The translations under genes were made by a program, and so were the position numbers. Under the pieces are notes generated by a model. It searched no databases. It was not told the origin of the DNA and saw only the letters and a program-made list of their open reading frames with translations. Positions 12,776 to 24,574 of a DNA stretch of 64,000 nucleotides are shown here, piece after piece. How positions within the stretch are numbered: the first letter of the stretch is position 1; each line of letters begins with the position of its first letter. The stretch is from Macrostomum hystrix (Eukaryota > Platyhelminthes > Macrostomidae), in the NCBI GenBank assembly GCA_950097015.1, contig CATNEN010000038.1, forward strand, positions 12,131,001-12,195,000, given 5' to 3'.

Positions 12776-13516
12776 ATCATTTTAATAAAAGGCGGATGTA
12801 CTTTGAGATGTGAAATAAAGTTGTCCGAACTGAACCTTATTATAGTGAATTTTGTTTAATTTTGAAATCACAACTGTTCTCTGGGTGCTCTCGCATTCGA
12901 GTTGCACTTTTTGTCGGTATTCTCAGAGAGACGGTTGAGTCCGTTCTCTCTCTGAAACTGCTCGCATATAGATAAACCGCATGACCCCTCGGCCTCGCCA
13001 AATTAACGGCAAGGGTGGATCTGAGTTGGCGTCCCAAAGCGTGACTATTTAGCCAGCGAGTCGGTTTCATCCTCTTCTGCAGCCTGGAAGGTAAATCTGC
13101 TTTGTCAGTAAATAATTAACAGGTTCTATGACAGCCTCCAAACTCCACTATGCGCTGAGCTCGTTCATCTTCCTAGTTTGCCCTCTAACTGTCACCCGCC
13201 TCTACCCCTCGATTTTTAGGATAACAGCAAAACAACAAGCCATTTTTGCCCAGACTCTTGAGTTGATGAAGGATGAAGGATGAAGATGACGGCATGTTTA
13301 CTGTAGTTAGCGATAGATGCGTTTGCAGAAACAAAAAATAAAGATCTGGTGTTAAAGCCTTTTAGCTGAATAAAATTTCTGCTTTCCTAGTATGTCTGGC
13401 TTTGCAGTGTCGCATTGGCCATTAGACTGAATTTTAATGAGAACAGAAAGCATGTGTTCACAGGGAACACATCTTCCATCTTAGAAAATCGATTTTTTGT
13501 TGCAGCGTCAGTTCTA
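12776..13516. other. Unique spacer, no gene seen
   Basis: A 76-codon minus-strand ORF at 12840-13070 has no recognisable similarity or splice context. Nothing else stands out. Confidence 0.4.
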
Positions 13517-15117
13517 TATGCAGTGACAGTTCTATCTGCAGTGACAGTTCTATCTGCAGTCTCAGTACTCTCTGCAGTGTCAGTTCTATCTGCAGTGACA
13601 GTTCTATCTGCAGTCTCAGTTCTATCTGCAGTGTCAGTACTATCTGCCGTCTCAGTACTATCTGCAGTCTCAGTACTATCTGCAGTCTCAGTACTATCTG
13701 CAGTCTCAGTACTCTCTGCAGTGTCAGTTCTATCTGCAGTCTCAGTACTATCTGCAGTCTCAGTACTCTCTGCAGTCTCAGTACTCTCTGCAGTCTCAGT
13801 ACTCTCTGCAGTGTCAGTTCTATCTGCAGTGACAGTTCTATCTGCAGTCTCAGTTCTATCTGCAGTGTCAGTTCTATCTGCAGTCTCAGTTCTATCTGCA
13901 GTGTCAGTTCTATCTGAAGTCTCAGTACTATCTGCAGTCTCAGTACTATCTGCAGTGTCAGTACTATCTGCAGTCTCAGTACTATCTGCAGTCTCAGTAC
14001 TATCTGCAGTCTCAGTACTATCTGCAGTCTCAGTACTATCTGCAGTCTCAGTACTATCTGAAGTCTCAGTACTATCTGCAGTCTCAGTACTATCTGCAGT
14101 CTCAGTACTATCTGCAGTGACAGTTCTATCTGCAGTCTCAGTTCTATCTGCAGTGTCAGTACTATCTGCAGTCTCAGTACTATCTGCAGTCTCAGTACTA
14201 TCTGCAGTCTCAGTACTATCTGCAGTCTCAGTTCTATCTGCAGTGTCAGTTCTATCTGCAGTCTCAGTACTATCTGCAGTGACAGTTCTATCTGCAGTCT
14301 CAGTACTCTCTGCAGTGTCAGTTCTATCTGCAGTCTCAGTACTATCTGCAGTCTCAGTTCTATCTGCAGTGTCAGTTCTATCTGCAGTCTCAGTACTATC
14401 TGCAGTGACAGTTCTATCTGCAGTCTCAGTACTATCTGCAGTGTCAGTTCTATCTGCAGTCTCAGTACTATCTGCAGTGACAGTTCTATCTGCAGTCTCA
14501 GTACTATCTGCAGTGTCAGTTCTATCTGCAGTCTCAGTACTATCTGCAGTGTCAGTTCTATCTGCAGTGTCAGTACTATCTGCAGTGACAGTTCTATCTG
14601 CAGTGACAGTTCTATCTGCAGTCTCTGTTCTATCTGCAGTCTCAGTACTATCTGCAGTGTCAGTACTATCTGCAGTCTCAGTACTATCTGCAGTGTCAGT
14701 ACTATCTGCAGTCTCAGTACTATCTGCAGTGACAGTTCTATCTGCAGTGACAGTTCTATCTGCAGTGACAGTTCTATCTGCAGTCTCAGTACTATCTGCA
14801 GTGTCAGTTCTATCTGCAGTCTCAGTTCTATCTGCAGTGTCAGTACTATCTGCAGTCTCAGTACTATCTGCAGTCTCAGTACTATCTGCAGTCTCAGTAC
14901 TATCTGCAGTGACAGTTCTATCTGCAGTCTCAGTTCTATCTGCAGTGTCAGTTCTATCTGCAGTGACAGTTCTATCTGCAGTCTCAGTTCTATCTGCAGT
15001 GTCAGTTCTATCTGCAGTCTCAGTACTATCTGCAGTGTCAGTACTATCTGCAGTCTCAGTTCTATCTGCAGTGACAGTTCTATCTGCAGTCTCAGTTCTA
15101 TCTGCAGTGGCAGTTCT
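13517..15117. repeat. 18-bp minisatellite, about 88 copies
   Basis: Units of CAGTTCTATCTGCAGTCT and variants (GTACTA, GTGTCA, GTGACA) in 18-bp register. Both strands stay open for about 590 codons (plus VLSAVS, minus LQIELR), purely because the period is a multiple of 3 and lacks stops. Every unit contains CTGCAG, so PstI digestion would collapse the array. Confidence 0.95.
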
Positions 15118-15595
15118 ATTTTCGCGAAATTTTCCATGCTTGCTTTGCAGGAAAATCTATTCAAAATCAGGGAAATAAAGCATTCAAAATTTGACAAATA
15201 GTAAATAAGTCCCAAAGCAGCAATTGCCAAGCGATTGCAACTAGGAATTTGACTGTTTAACAATTTCCCCTCAAATAAAAGTACAGCTGCATCGTCATGA
15301 AGAATGACGGAGAGCTTTTCGCATCGTCAGCAGGCCGATAAAAAATTGTCTTTCACTTGGCCGCCCTGCGAGTTTATTTCTGTCCCCAGATTTTTAGGCC
15401 ATAAAATGTCGCTCTAGCACTAATGGACAGGCTGTCATTAGGCAGGTGGACGACATCAATTTGGCATGCAAGTTTTTTTTCACCGTTTTTTCTGGACTCG
15501 ATACAGAAAACTTCCTTTCGATCCGACAGTCAGTCTAGACTTAATTCTCGTGAATTTTTCTTACTAGCTTTATGTTGCTAATTATTACTAACATT
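15118..15595. other. Unique spacer, no gene seen
   Basis: Single-copy sequence between the 18-bp array and a SINE. No exon is supported. Confidence 0.45.
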
Positions 15596-15870
15596 GGGGT
15601 GGGTGAGTGGCATAGCGGCTATGACACGTTTCGCACCTCTCGCACCATGGTCCCTGAGCTCGATTCCGCGGCGAGGCCACATTAATTTGGAGCCCAGCAG
15701 AGGAGAGAAGGCTTGGTGGCTTGTGCAATTTACGCCATTGAGGGTCAACCTTCTAGGCACGTTGAAAAAGTACTTTGCCCGACGATGACAAAGTCAGGGC
15801 AGATGTACACACCTGTGTGCGTGTGTGCTCAGGAGTCAGCGTCCATGGAACGTACTTATAGCCTTCAGAT
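15596..15870 (+). mobile_element. tRNA-derived SINE (family 1), copy A
   Basis: The head has an A-box-like TGGCATAGCGG and a B-box-like GCTCGATTCC, then a body shared with the copies at 21968, 24377, 26008, 34205 and 39722 (GAGAGAAGGCTTGGTGGCTT; GTCAGGGCAGATGTACACAC; TGTGTGCTCAGGAGTCAGCG). Compared with the 34.2-kb copy it lacks part of the mid-body and most of the 3' end. Pol III internal promoter architecture is expected of the class. Confidence 0.75.
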
Positions 15871-16285
15871 GCGCTACATTATCTCTTTGCGTCTAAATCT
15901 AAAGTCGTATTGAACTGTTGAACTGAGCAGGTTCTACTGGAATTACGATCGCAAAAGGGAAATATCTTTATTAGCAGTCTATACTTGCCTGGCAGCCCTA
16001 CAATATTGTGAGAAGCTATAGCAATTTGGGGTACTTCGATAATCTTGCCGGTTTGTCGCGGCTTTGAATTTGGTTGCCATGGAAAGGAGCGTTTTTTCTG
16101 CAGCTTCTATTTGAATTTGTATAGGGGCCGAACTGCTCAAACTCTCTCCCCGTCTCTCCTTTTTATCCATTTCCACTCAAAATTCATGCCATGCAGCAGT
16201 GCCTTCGCATGCATATGCAGATACTCCTAATCCACTTTGCGGCGCATGCCAACAGTCAGACTGCAGAATGTCCCACAGCAGCTCT
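15871..16285. other. Unique spacer, no gene seen
   Basis: Mixed-composition sequence with short ORFs only. No family recognised. Confidence 0.4.
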
Positions 16286-16390
16286 ATTTGCAGCGCTGCG
16301 TCTTGTATGTTTGCCTCCTTTCGCTTAAGTAGCACTATAGGCTGCCTGCAATCGACCGATCTATCGATCCTCGATTTATCTATATCTGAT
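16286..16390 (+). repeat. 105-bp direct repeat, copy 1
   Basis: The block beginning ATTTGCAGCGCTGCGTCTTG and ending TCTATATCTGAT recurs at 17261-17365 with about one mismatch in 105 bp. The copies are 975 bp apart in direct orientation. No coding content. Confidence 0.85.
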
Positions 16391-17260
16391 TTACCCTAAA
16401 TGATACAAACTTTACACGTGATAAAATCAAGGATAAAATGCGCTCGCAGACTTAATAAAAACATACGCTACAAGCAGCTTAAGTAGCCCCTGTTGTTTCC
16501 GTAGGAAATTTTTTTTACATATTTCTACACATTTTGTTGAAAGTCAAATACCTCCTAAATGTATAATTTATTGTTCTCATATGCATAGAAACCTTGTGCG
16601 CGATTTTCCACTGCTGAATTATATGTCAAAAGTTTGCGCATGATACTACTAGGCCAATTTCAGTACTACACAAAGCAAAATTAATTGCGCACAATGGTCA
16701 ATATGCTATAAAATATTCTATTGCACCGATGAAGTCCCGGCCGGAACTAGAAAAACTTGATTAAAATTATTCTAATAAGCTCATAAATTCAGTAAGCCTG
16801 TTACCGGTATCTAAAGTTAACAATCAAACCTGGAGCCGGCATTTCCGAAAATCGGAAAGGGAGATGAGGTAAAAAAGCTGAGAAATAAAATTTAGGCAAT
16901 GTGGCTGGATGGCTGGATGTCCAACTAAGAAGAAGCGACTTAGTTGGCGAATGAAAGGTTAAAAATGCGTGTCGAGGTTAAAACGAGCGGATTGGGCGTG
17001 AAAGGGTTGGGATGAGGGGCGGTTGAAGAGCACGTTTCGGGTAGGGCTGGGACTTGAATGGGCTTGGTTGAAGTCAGAGTGATGATCACAGAATTTTCTG
17101 CACGATAAATAAACCTAAAAATTAAATTCAAACTTTAACTATTATCAAGCATTAATATTATGCTATTTTTTACGCTATTTGTTTCTTTAACCTGGTCTTA
17201 GTTAGCGCCGATTAAAAATTGTCGTCCTAAATTGCTTCATTCGACTGGATGGCTTGGTCG
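16391..17260. other. Sequence between the 105-bp repeats
   Basis: 870 bp of AT-rich DNA with no ORF of note. Because it is bounded by near-identical direct repeats, it could be an inserted or duplicated segment. A 63-codon minus ORF at 16940-17131 is unconvincing. Confidence 0.4.
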
Positions 17261-17365
17261 ATTTGCAGCGCTGCGTCTTGTATGTTTGCCTCCTTTCGCT
17301 TAAGTAGCACTATAGGCTGCCTGCAATCGACCGATCTATCGATCCTCGAATTATCTATATCTGAT
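17261..17365 (+). repeat. 105-bp direct repeat, copy 2
   Basis: Partner of 16286-16390, with the same boundaries. Ends in TATCTGAT, then unrelated sequence. Confidence 0.85.
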
Positions 17366-19159
17366 ATACATAGTATGATATAATATGTAGTAAAGTAGAT
17401 AGGTCGCGCCGTCGTGAATTGTTAAAAAACGATCACTGATCGAAATATATATAGCTGTAAAAATCTAGACAAAGAGAAAGGCAAAGCTGCTCAGTGCTTT
17501 CTTCACTTATTAAACTTAAGTTTTTGCCTCTTTAACATAGTCATAGGCCTACATACACGATACCGTAGGCCTACAGAAATTTTTCACTAATTAGTAATTT
17601 TACTAGGCCTAATTGTGCGCTAGCTAGTAATAGTATAGCTGCTCATGCAAACCATAATTTTTCCATCTGGTAACATAAAAATAGGCTCTTTACCCAAAAT
17701 TTTAGACCAGCTTTACCCGAGCCTAACACCCCTATTGGAATAAGTGGCATTTTGCAGATAGGATAGGGCCTAGCATCTGGCACATTTTACTTGTTGTCAT
17801 AGCGCCATGGGCCATGATGCACTCTATATAGTATATAGATCCACGCCAATAATGCCCACCTTGTTTGCATGGCAGCTTGCTAAAATAGGCTATTGCATTA
17901 TATACATGTAAAACCCAACAATGACAATGCTCAATAAATTAATTTCAATAACTTATTTTTGATAGGCCTAGTTTCTCATTAAGCTTATTGAATATATATA
18001 ATGCTTAAACCTAAAATTGATTGGACCATTAAAAATTTACCATGGCAGCATGGCACACTGTCTATGTTACCTTAGGATTGCTGTGGTACGTAGTAGCTAA
18101 AAACTTATTCTAGTAGGGCCCCAATACTGTTTTGTCCCAAATAGCAATATCAAATCAAACAAAATAAAAAATTTGCTCACTAGGATACAAGACAAAAAAC
18201 AAAGTACAGCCTATTTGAAATTTTAAATGTAAGTTAGATAAGCTACATACTATATCTATATTGAAATCTGAAACCATAGTCACCTAAAATGTTGGAGTTG
18301 GACCATCTCTTATTAGGTGTTTGCATGTTTGGGATGCCCGTTTGTTTAATTTTAATATACAAAAATCAACACTTGTATTTATAACTTATAAAATATTTAT
18401 CAAAATCTTGTATTATTTCAAATTAATCAATTACAATTCAATTACAATTACAAAGTTTTATTCAATAGCATTAAAAAGATATTGATATTATAATACTACT
18501 AAGTTTATCTGCAACAACAAAATGTTTCAAAATCAAGCATTTTACATTTTTTTGTCTTAGTATAAGCTAGTACAGACTATATGTCTTTTATGTCTATATA
18601 ACTTGTTTTTCATTCATTTTGTGTCTTTTAACAAAAATATAATTTATAAAGTTTTAGATTTCATGACTTAGCAAGTTAACATAAACTTCATCAACTTGCT
18701 GATAAGTTCCTTTGTTTCTCTTTTTAGGAATTTATCACTTCCAGCAACTGCTGGGTACCCCAGTAATTAATACTTAATGAGTAGAAGTTGTAGATCTTAC
18801 CTTCTTTTGTTTAGTGGTTCTCTTGCCTCTCACTCTCTCTTTAGTTGCTGCAAGCTTCAAGTGCTTGATGCACTTGGCTTCTGGTTGCGATTCAGGTACC
18901 TGGATCATTTGAATATAAGATAATTTAATTTCTTCTCCTTGTCTCGGTTGCGGTTACAATGAACTAATAGTAACCCAGTGTAGTATCTTCCTGATTCTGA
19001 TTTGTCGTTGATGTTGGTTAACCAATAGTCACTTGTGGAGTGTGTTCCTTCTTACCAGCCCTGGTAGGTTTTACCACTTGTCTGGCACTCACCCTTTGTA
19101 ATATAATCAATGTAATCACACGTCTATGATTACGCTTTAATTGTTGGTTTAACAGTTAC
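17366..19159. other. AT-rich intergenic domain with TAGGCCTA words
   Basis: About 1.8 kb of very AT-rich DNA without ORFs. The palindromic word AGGCCT, mostly as TAGGCCTA, recurs between 17546 and 17970. The same composition returns at 45.5-46.5 kb and 61.1-61.5 kb. Confidence 0.5.
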
Positions 19160-19440
19160 TTGGAGAGGTTTCACTTAGCTCAAGAATGCTGTCTAATTAA
19201 TAAAATAATTAATGAGGATAACTCAAGGAACTTTTACCACAAGTCTTGGACCTGGAGTCCAATCCACTTCAGATTCTTCTCTCTGTTTTCTCTTCTCGGC
19301 GAGACTCTGAATCTGGGCTCGCTTCGGAGCTCTTGTATTTATAGAGAATCGGACCTTCTCGGGTTCAATGAGTGCGTTCAAATGACAGGTGTCAAACTGG
19401 TGTCAAAAAATCTGGGTCAACGCTTGACAACTTGAGAGGT
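19160..19440 (-). other. LTR-like or promoter-like GC-richer patch
   Basis: On the minus strand, CTATAAATACAAGAGCTCC (about 19350-19332) resembles a TATA box, followed by a GC-richer leader in otherwise AT-rich DNA. This would fit an LTR U3/R region or an orphan promoter. No LTR partner, polypurine tract or gag/pol remnant is visible. Confidence 0.2.
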
Positions 19441-20239
19441 TAGACTTTTTTACAACTAAACTAGTAGTCTAAGCGCAAAAAGATGGATTATTGCATTCTT
19501 GACCTTTTGATTGATTTTGGGTAACATGATTGGCGGCATTGTTGGTGCCTATGACATAAAAATTGATTTATACTATTAATAGTAGTCACATGATTTTTGA
19601 TTGATTCGATTCTCCTTTTTTGGTAAAATGAATCACATGCTGTACTTGTATGTTTTCTGGTTGGCATTTTCTAAAATTACTACTAAGTGGATGAGTAGAG
19701 TATTTAGCGCATGATTGTTGAAAAAAACTTAGCCATAATTCTGTACTCTACATTGCAAGGTTAGCATGACACTAAAGGCTATTGTGCTAGGTGCAAAAAG
19801 AGAATATAATCAGTTTTGCTGCCCTATACTAAAACACTAAATATATATTACAGGTTAGATGTGCGATTGTTAATTCCTTACAGAGTAAAAAGAAATTCTT
19901 GAGGTTTTAGGGTTTATTTAGTTAATATATACTTACCTACTTTGACCCCTTTGTTTAAGTTAAGGTGTAATCATGCAACTGTCTTGTTATAAATGTTCTG
20001 TTGCATTTAACATATAGCTAGCTAACCTTTATATGAGCAAGTTTTTTATTAAGTAACTATACTATATATATTTGATACCTATTTATGTAGTATTTAAACT
20101 TGTCTCTTCTGAAGCAATTGATAATAATAATTCTAAACCTGTCGTCAAACATTATAACTCTACAGCTTCAAGACTGACTGGCTGCCTGATAGTAGACCCA
20201 ATTAGTATTTTTCTGCTAGCATTAACTTCATAGCAAGCA
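19441..20239. other. AT-rich region upstream of AMPK beta
   Basis: No ORFs. It presumably holds the 5' UTR and promoter of the plus-strand gene starting at 20240, but no element can be pinned down. Confidence 0.4.
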
Positions 20240-22698
20240 ATGGGCAATTCAGACAGCAGGTCGCGCAATCCATCCAGTCGAATGGATGAACCTGGCCAAG
20301 TGTCCAGTGGACCAAGGCGTGGGGGCTCACTGGATCTGCCAGATGAGGCTATCGATTTCCCATCGCTAATTAAGGTGAGTGACCTGATGTAGTGTGGCTG
20401 ATTGTGAAGGCCTGGTCTGGAGTGACTGAGGTTTCATTGTGAAGTGTTGAACTGGAGTGACAGGTGTCATTGTGAAGTGTTGAACTGGAGTGACTGAGGT
20501 TTCATTGTGAAGTGTTGAACTGGAGTGACTGAGGGGTCATTGTGAAGTGTTGAACTGGAGTGACTGAGGTTTCATTGTGAAGTGTTGAACTGGAGTGACA
20601 GGTGTCATTGTGAAGTGTTGAACTGGAGTGACTGAGGTTTCATTGTGAAGTGTTGAACTGGAGTGACTGAGGGGTCATTGTGTAGTGTTGAACTGGAGTG
20701 ACAGGTGTCATTGTAAAGTGTTGAACTGGAGTGACTGAAGTGTCATTGTGAAGTGTTGAACTGGAGTGACTGAGGTGTCATTGTGAAGTGTTGCACTGGA
20801 GTGACAGGTGTCATTGTGAAGTGTTGTACTGGAGTGACTAAGGTGTCATTGTGAAGTGTTGCACTGGAGTGACTGAGGTGTTATTGTGAAGTGTTGCACT
20901 GGAGTGACAGGTGTCATTGTGAAGTGTTGAACTGGAGTGACTGAAGTGTCATTGTGAAGTGTTGCACTGGAGTGACTGAGGTGTCATTGTGAAGTGTTGT
21001 ACTGGAGTGACTGAGGTGTCATTGTGAAGTGTTGCACTGGAGTAGCAGGTGTCATTGTGAAGTGTTGCACTGGAGTGACTAAGGTGTCATTGTGAAGTGT
21101 TGCACTGGAGTAGCAGGTGTCATTGTGAAGTGTTGCACTGGAGTAGCAGGTGTCATTGTGAAGTGTTGCACTGGAGTAGCAGGTGTCATTGTGAAGTGTT
21201 GCACTGGAGTAGCAGGTGTCATTGTGAAGTGTTGCACTGGAGTGGCAGGTGTCATTGTGAAGTGTTGCACTGGAGTGACAGGTGTCATTGTGAAGTGTTG
21301 CACTGGAGTGACTGAAGTGTCATTGTGAAGTGTTGCACTGGAGTGACTGAGGTGTTATTGTGAAGTGTTGCACTGGAGTGGCAGGTGTCACTAGCTATAG
21401 GTGGCCCAATTATTCCCATCCGGCAGCAGAGCAGCGAGCAGGAGGAAGATTTTCGAATTCGCACGGGCACAATTAGCGAGCGTCCCGGAGACCACGTGAC
21501 TGCGAGCAAGCTGCCAACGGTGTTCAAATGGAGCGGCGGCGGCAAGGAGGTCTATCTTAGCGGCAGCTTCAACGGCTGGCAGGCCAAGATTCCGCTGGTT
21601 AAGAGGCGAGCTGCTTTCTCTGCTGTTTTATCGTCCTAAATAACGTTTGTTACTAGGTAGCTTATGTGATCGATGGTGTCCGAATCTCTTTGGAATTTTA
21701 GCCAGGACCATTTCTACACGATTGTTGACTTACCCGAAGGCGAGCACGAGTATCAGTTTATTGTTGACGGCAAATGGCAGGTCAACAGCAAGGAGGTGAG
21801 GCTTCAGTTTTTGCATTCTTTTTTTCGTCTGAACTACTGTCCCAGATGTCCGGAGTTCGAATCGAAAACAATGGTAACAAATCCCTAGGTTTTGCTTTAA
21901 TTGACAGACAGACGAAAACGGTGCTGTTAGTGGGCTAGGTGTAATAGTAAAAACAATGATAATAATTGCAGAAGGTATGTAGGCACTGGCACATTATTTG
22001 GCAATGCTGCTCATTCCGCTGGCTCTTGAGTACACAGTCACACAAGTGTGCCTTGAATTTCTCATCGTCAGGCAGTGTACACTCTCACTGGGCCTTGAAG
22101 GTTGGCCCTAAATTGCACGACTGCTACAGGCCCCTAAGCCTTCTCTTGATGTGGCCCCCGACGTGGAATCGAGCTCAGTGGGTTAAACATTTAAAGGTTT
22201 ATTACCACCCACAATGAACTACCAACCCCATCCGCGCAGCCAACTCGCCAAAGCGGCGGTCGTGGCGGCCCTCTAAACAATGTCCTCGAAGTGAAATCGT
22301 CCGATTTCGAAGTTTTCGAAGCCCTGGCCATGGACATTGCGGAGAGCTCGCAGCAGTCCAAGGAGCACGGCCACTCGGAGGTGTCGGAGCGTCTGCGCCA
22401 CCGGTCTGGCAGTCCGCCCGGACGGTACACCAGCCAGGTGCCGTCCACCAGCGGCTCCTCGCGCCAGCCGAGCGGTCCGAATCGGGCGCCGCCGGTGCTG
22501 CCCCAGCAGCTGCTGCAGGTGATTCTAAATCGGCCAACCGATTCGCGCCTGGATCCCAACCTGCTCCCCGAGCCTGAGCACGTTATGCTCAATCATCTGT
22601 ACGCGCTAAGCATCAAAGATGGCGTTGTCGTCCTGTCTACAATTCATCGCTATCGAAAGAAATTTGTCACCACAGTTATGTACAAGCCGTGCGATTAA
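20240..22698 (+). CDS. PRKAB: AMP-activated protein kinase beta subunit
   Basis: Scaffold subunit of the heterotrimeric energy sensor AMPK. It links the catalytic alpha and gamma subunits and binds glycogen. Four exons: 20240-20374, 21385-21605, 21702-21795 and 22240-22698, encoding 302 aa. MGNSDSRS at the start keeps the N-myristoylation glycine. Exons 2-3 encode the glycogen-binding CBM (VFKWSGGGKEVYLSGSFNGW, then DLPEGEHEYQF). Exon 4 encodes the ASC domain that contacts alpha and gamma (PPVLPQQLLQVILN, LLPEPEHVMLNHLYALSIKD, ending VTTVMYKPCD). The serine equivalent to human Ser108 is split across intron 2, which is a GC-AG intron (AG|GCGAGC). Intron 1 is filled by a minisatellite and the in-frame acceptor at 21383-21384 abuts it. 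Intron 3 holds a SINE. The exon 4 acceptor (GCGCAG at 22239) is chosen because it keeps phase and gives KE-PTRQS, as in relatives. Confidence 0.93.
20395..21384. repeat. 33-35-bp minisatellite in AMPK beta intron 1
   Basis: About 29 units of CATTGTGAAGTGTTGCACTG plus GAGTGACTGAGGTGT (35 bp) or GAGTAGCAGGTGT (33 bp). The 33-bp form dominates near the 3' end and contains GCAGGTGTCA, the same word that forms the exon 2 acceptor. The intron is nearly all repeat. Confidence 0.93.
21968..22188 (-). mobile_element. SINE family 1, copy B (in AMPK beta intron 3)
   Basis: Minus-orientation copy. The B-box region GGAATCGAGCTCA (reverse) is near 22163 and body words match the 34.2-kb copy (CTCATCGTCAGGCAGTGTAC; CACTGGGCCTTGAAG). 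The head A-box half is missing. It ends about 50 bp before the exon 4 acceptor. Confidence 0.7.
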
Positions 22699-23019
22699 CT
22701 ATTGTCTTAGTCAGCTGGGCGGTTGTTATTGACATCGGGGCTCTTTTTTCGAAACCATTTTTTTACTTTTGGTTTTTTGTTCGGTCACAATTCAGAATTA
22801 AGTTATTGTCTCATTGTCTGAAATTGTATCATTTCATAGCTTGTGTTTTTATGTAAAACGTTTCCTTTATTATAAAATTAATGGCTTCCCTGCGCCAATG
22901 CAGATCTCCTTGCTGCGTGTCGTCTGAAAAGGTAGTATTGGACTAATCTTTTTATCTGCAGTTCCTTTAGCCTGAACCATTAAAATATATGAGGCTTAGA
23001 AGATGCGGAAAATTCTGGA
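22699..23019. other. 3' flank of AMPK beta
   Basis: AT-rich downstream region, probably 3' UTR for its first part. No exact AATAAA close to the stop was noted. Confidence 0.4.
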
Positions 23020-23610
23020 CTTGTGTTGGTGTCGGGCAGTTCAATAAATTGGAGTAGGGTTGGTGTCGGGAAAGTTAGAAATCTGGAGAGAAGGTTAGTT
23101 TCGCGCAGATAAGAAATTTAGAGTAGGGTTGGCGTCTGCCGGGTTAGAAATCTGGAGTGGGGTTGGTGTCAGGCAGTTAAGAAATCTGGAGTGGGTTGGG
23201 CGTCGGGCAGATAAGAAATTTAGAGGGGTTGGCGTCTGTTTGGTTAGAATTCTGGAGTGGGGTTGGTGTCATGCAGTTAAATATCTGGAGTGGGGTTGGT
23301 GTCTGTCGGGTTAGAAATCAGAAGTGGGGTGGGTTTCAGTCGGGTTGGAAATCGGGAGTGGGGTGGGTGTCAGTCGGGTTAGAAATCGAGAGTGGGGTGG
23401 GTGTCAGTCGGGTTAGAAATCGAGAGTGGGGTGGGTTTCAGTCGGGTTGGAAATCGGGAGTGGGGTGGGTGTCAGTCGGGTTAGAAATCGAGAGTGGGGT
23501 GGGTGTCAGTCGGGTTAGAAATCGAGAGTGGGGTGGGTGTCAGTCGGGTTAGAAATCGAGAGTGGGGTGGGTGTCAGTCGGGTTAGAAATCTGGAGTGTG
23601 GTCGGTGTCT
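23020..23610. repeat. 34-bp minisatellite, main block
   Basis: About 17 units of GTGGGGTGGGTGTCAGTCGG plus GTTAGAAATCGAGA. 5' units are diverged (TTGGTGTCGGGCAGTTAAG) and 3' units homogeneous, so expansion is recent on the right side. Confidence 0.92.
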
Positions 23611-24376
23611 TATTAATAAAAAATCGATTGTGCCCAAAACATTTTCTTTTAATTAGAGCGAGACCGAATATATATTTTCGTCGTTAATTTAAATATTTTT
23701 ATTACCCAGTACTACTCTTTTGTTTATCTGGTGCTGTCTGTCCCGTACCGTGCTTTGTAGTAGTATGTCTGTAATTAAGCTTCTGTAATTATCTGGAACT
23801 CTATTTTAATCATTAAAAATATTCTAAGAATTTGTTATACTAATATTTTATTTTGTTAATTGTTCTCATAGTTACGCAGTTGCGGTTTTTTAAGGTCTTT
23901 CAATAATATTTGACCGAATTTTGAAGATTTTTATAAATAAAAAGCCGCGTGCACACTACACTATATACTACTTTTCTAAAGTAGTTTAAAACCCTTGACG
24001 CTTTTATTGTTCGTCCCCAATAGACCAGCTGTTGTGAAATAGGCACCCAGTAAAGCGCGTTTAAAGCTGTGCTAAAATTAATTAGATGTTAACTAAAGAA
24101 AATTGTGTATGTATATTTATACCAATTCTGTGTCATCCCTGATGTGGTGTATTGTTGAATAAAATAAATACATATTTTCATTGTGTAGCAGACATTTCTT
24201 ATGCGCTTTTTAAACACCTTTATTCAGAGTCGGGCCCTAAGGTCCGCTCCGCAAATCTGAATTTTGATCAAAGTCTTGTAATATAGCCATTTTTTGTTGC
24301 TTTTCTGGTTTTATTTACTTGGTTTGGCTTATAAATTTGTGGGCACTGATATACAGCAAACACTGATACACCGCAA
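23611..24376. other. AT-rich spacer, no gene seen
   Basis: No ORF with recognisable similarity. Separates two blocks of the same 34-bp repeat family. Confidence 0.45.
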
Positions 24377-24568
24377 TGGTGTCACTAGATCTATTAGGGC
24401 TGTACATCTGTCCTGTCTTTCTGATTGTCCGGCAGTATACACTCTCACCTGTGCCTCGGGACGTTGGCTCTCTAGGGCATGAGTTGCAATTATCCCCCAA
24501 AACCTTTTCTTAACGGCTGTGCCCCTAATGCGGAATCGAACTCATGGACTTGGGTGCGGAAGGAAAAC
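24377..24568 (-). mobile_element. SINE family 1, copy D
   Basis: Diverged minus-strand copy. TGCGGAATCGAACTCATGGAC (B box, reversed) is near 24530, and the body words GGCAGTATACACTCTCAC and GTTGGCTCTCTAGGGC align with the other copies. Confidence 0.65.
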
Positions 24569-24574
24569 TAAATC

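Noticed and set aside
12840-13070. 76-codon minus-strand ORF
   Set aside because: No domain, signal peptide or splice support; probably chance.
13415-15263. ORFs of about 590-600 codons on both strands
   Set aside because: Encoded by the 18-bp array; composition is the unit repeated.
16720-16765. Hammerhead-ribozyme-like CGATGA...GAAA with a CCGG stem
   Set aside because: The core would need CTGATGA and GAAA directly after stem II; both are off, and stem III does not form.
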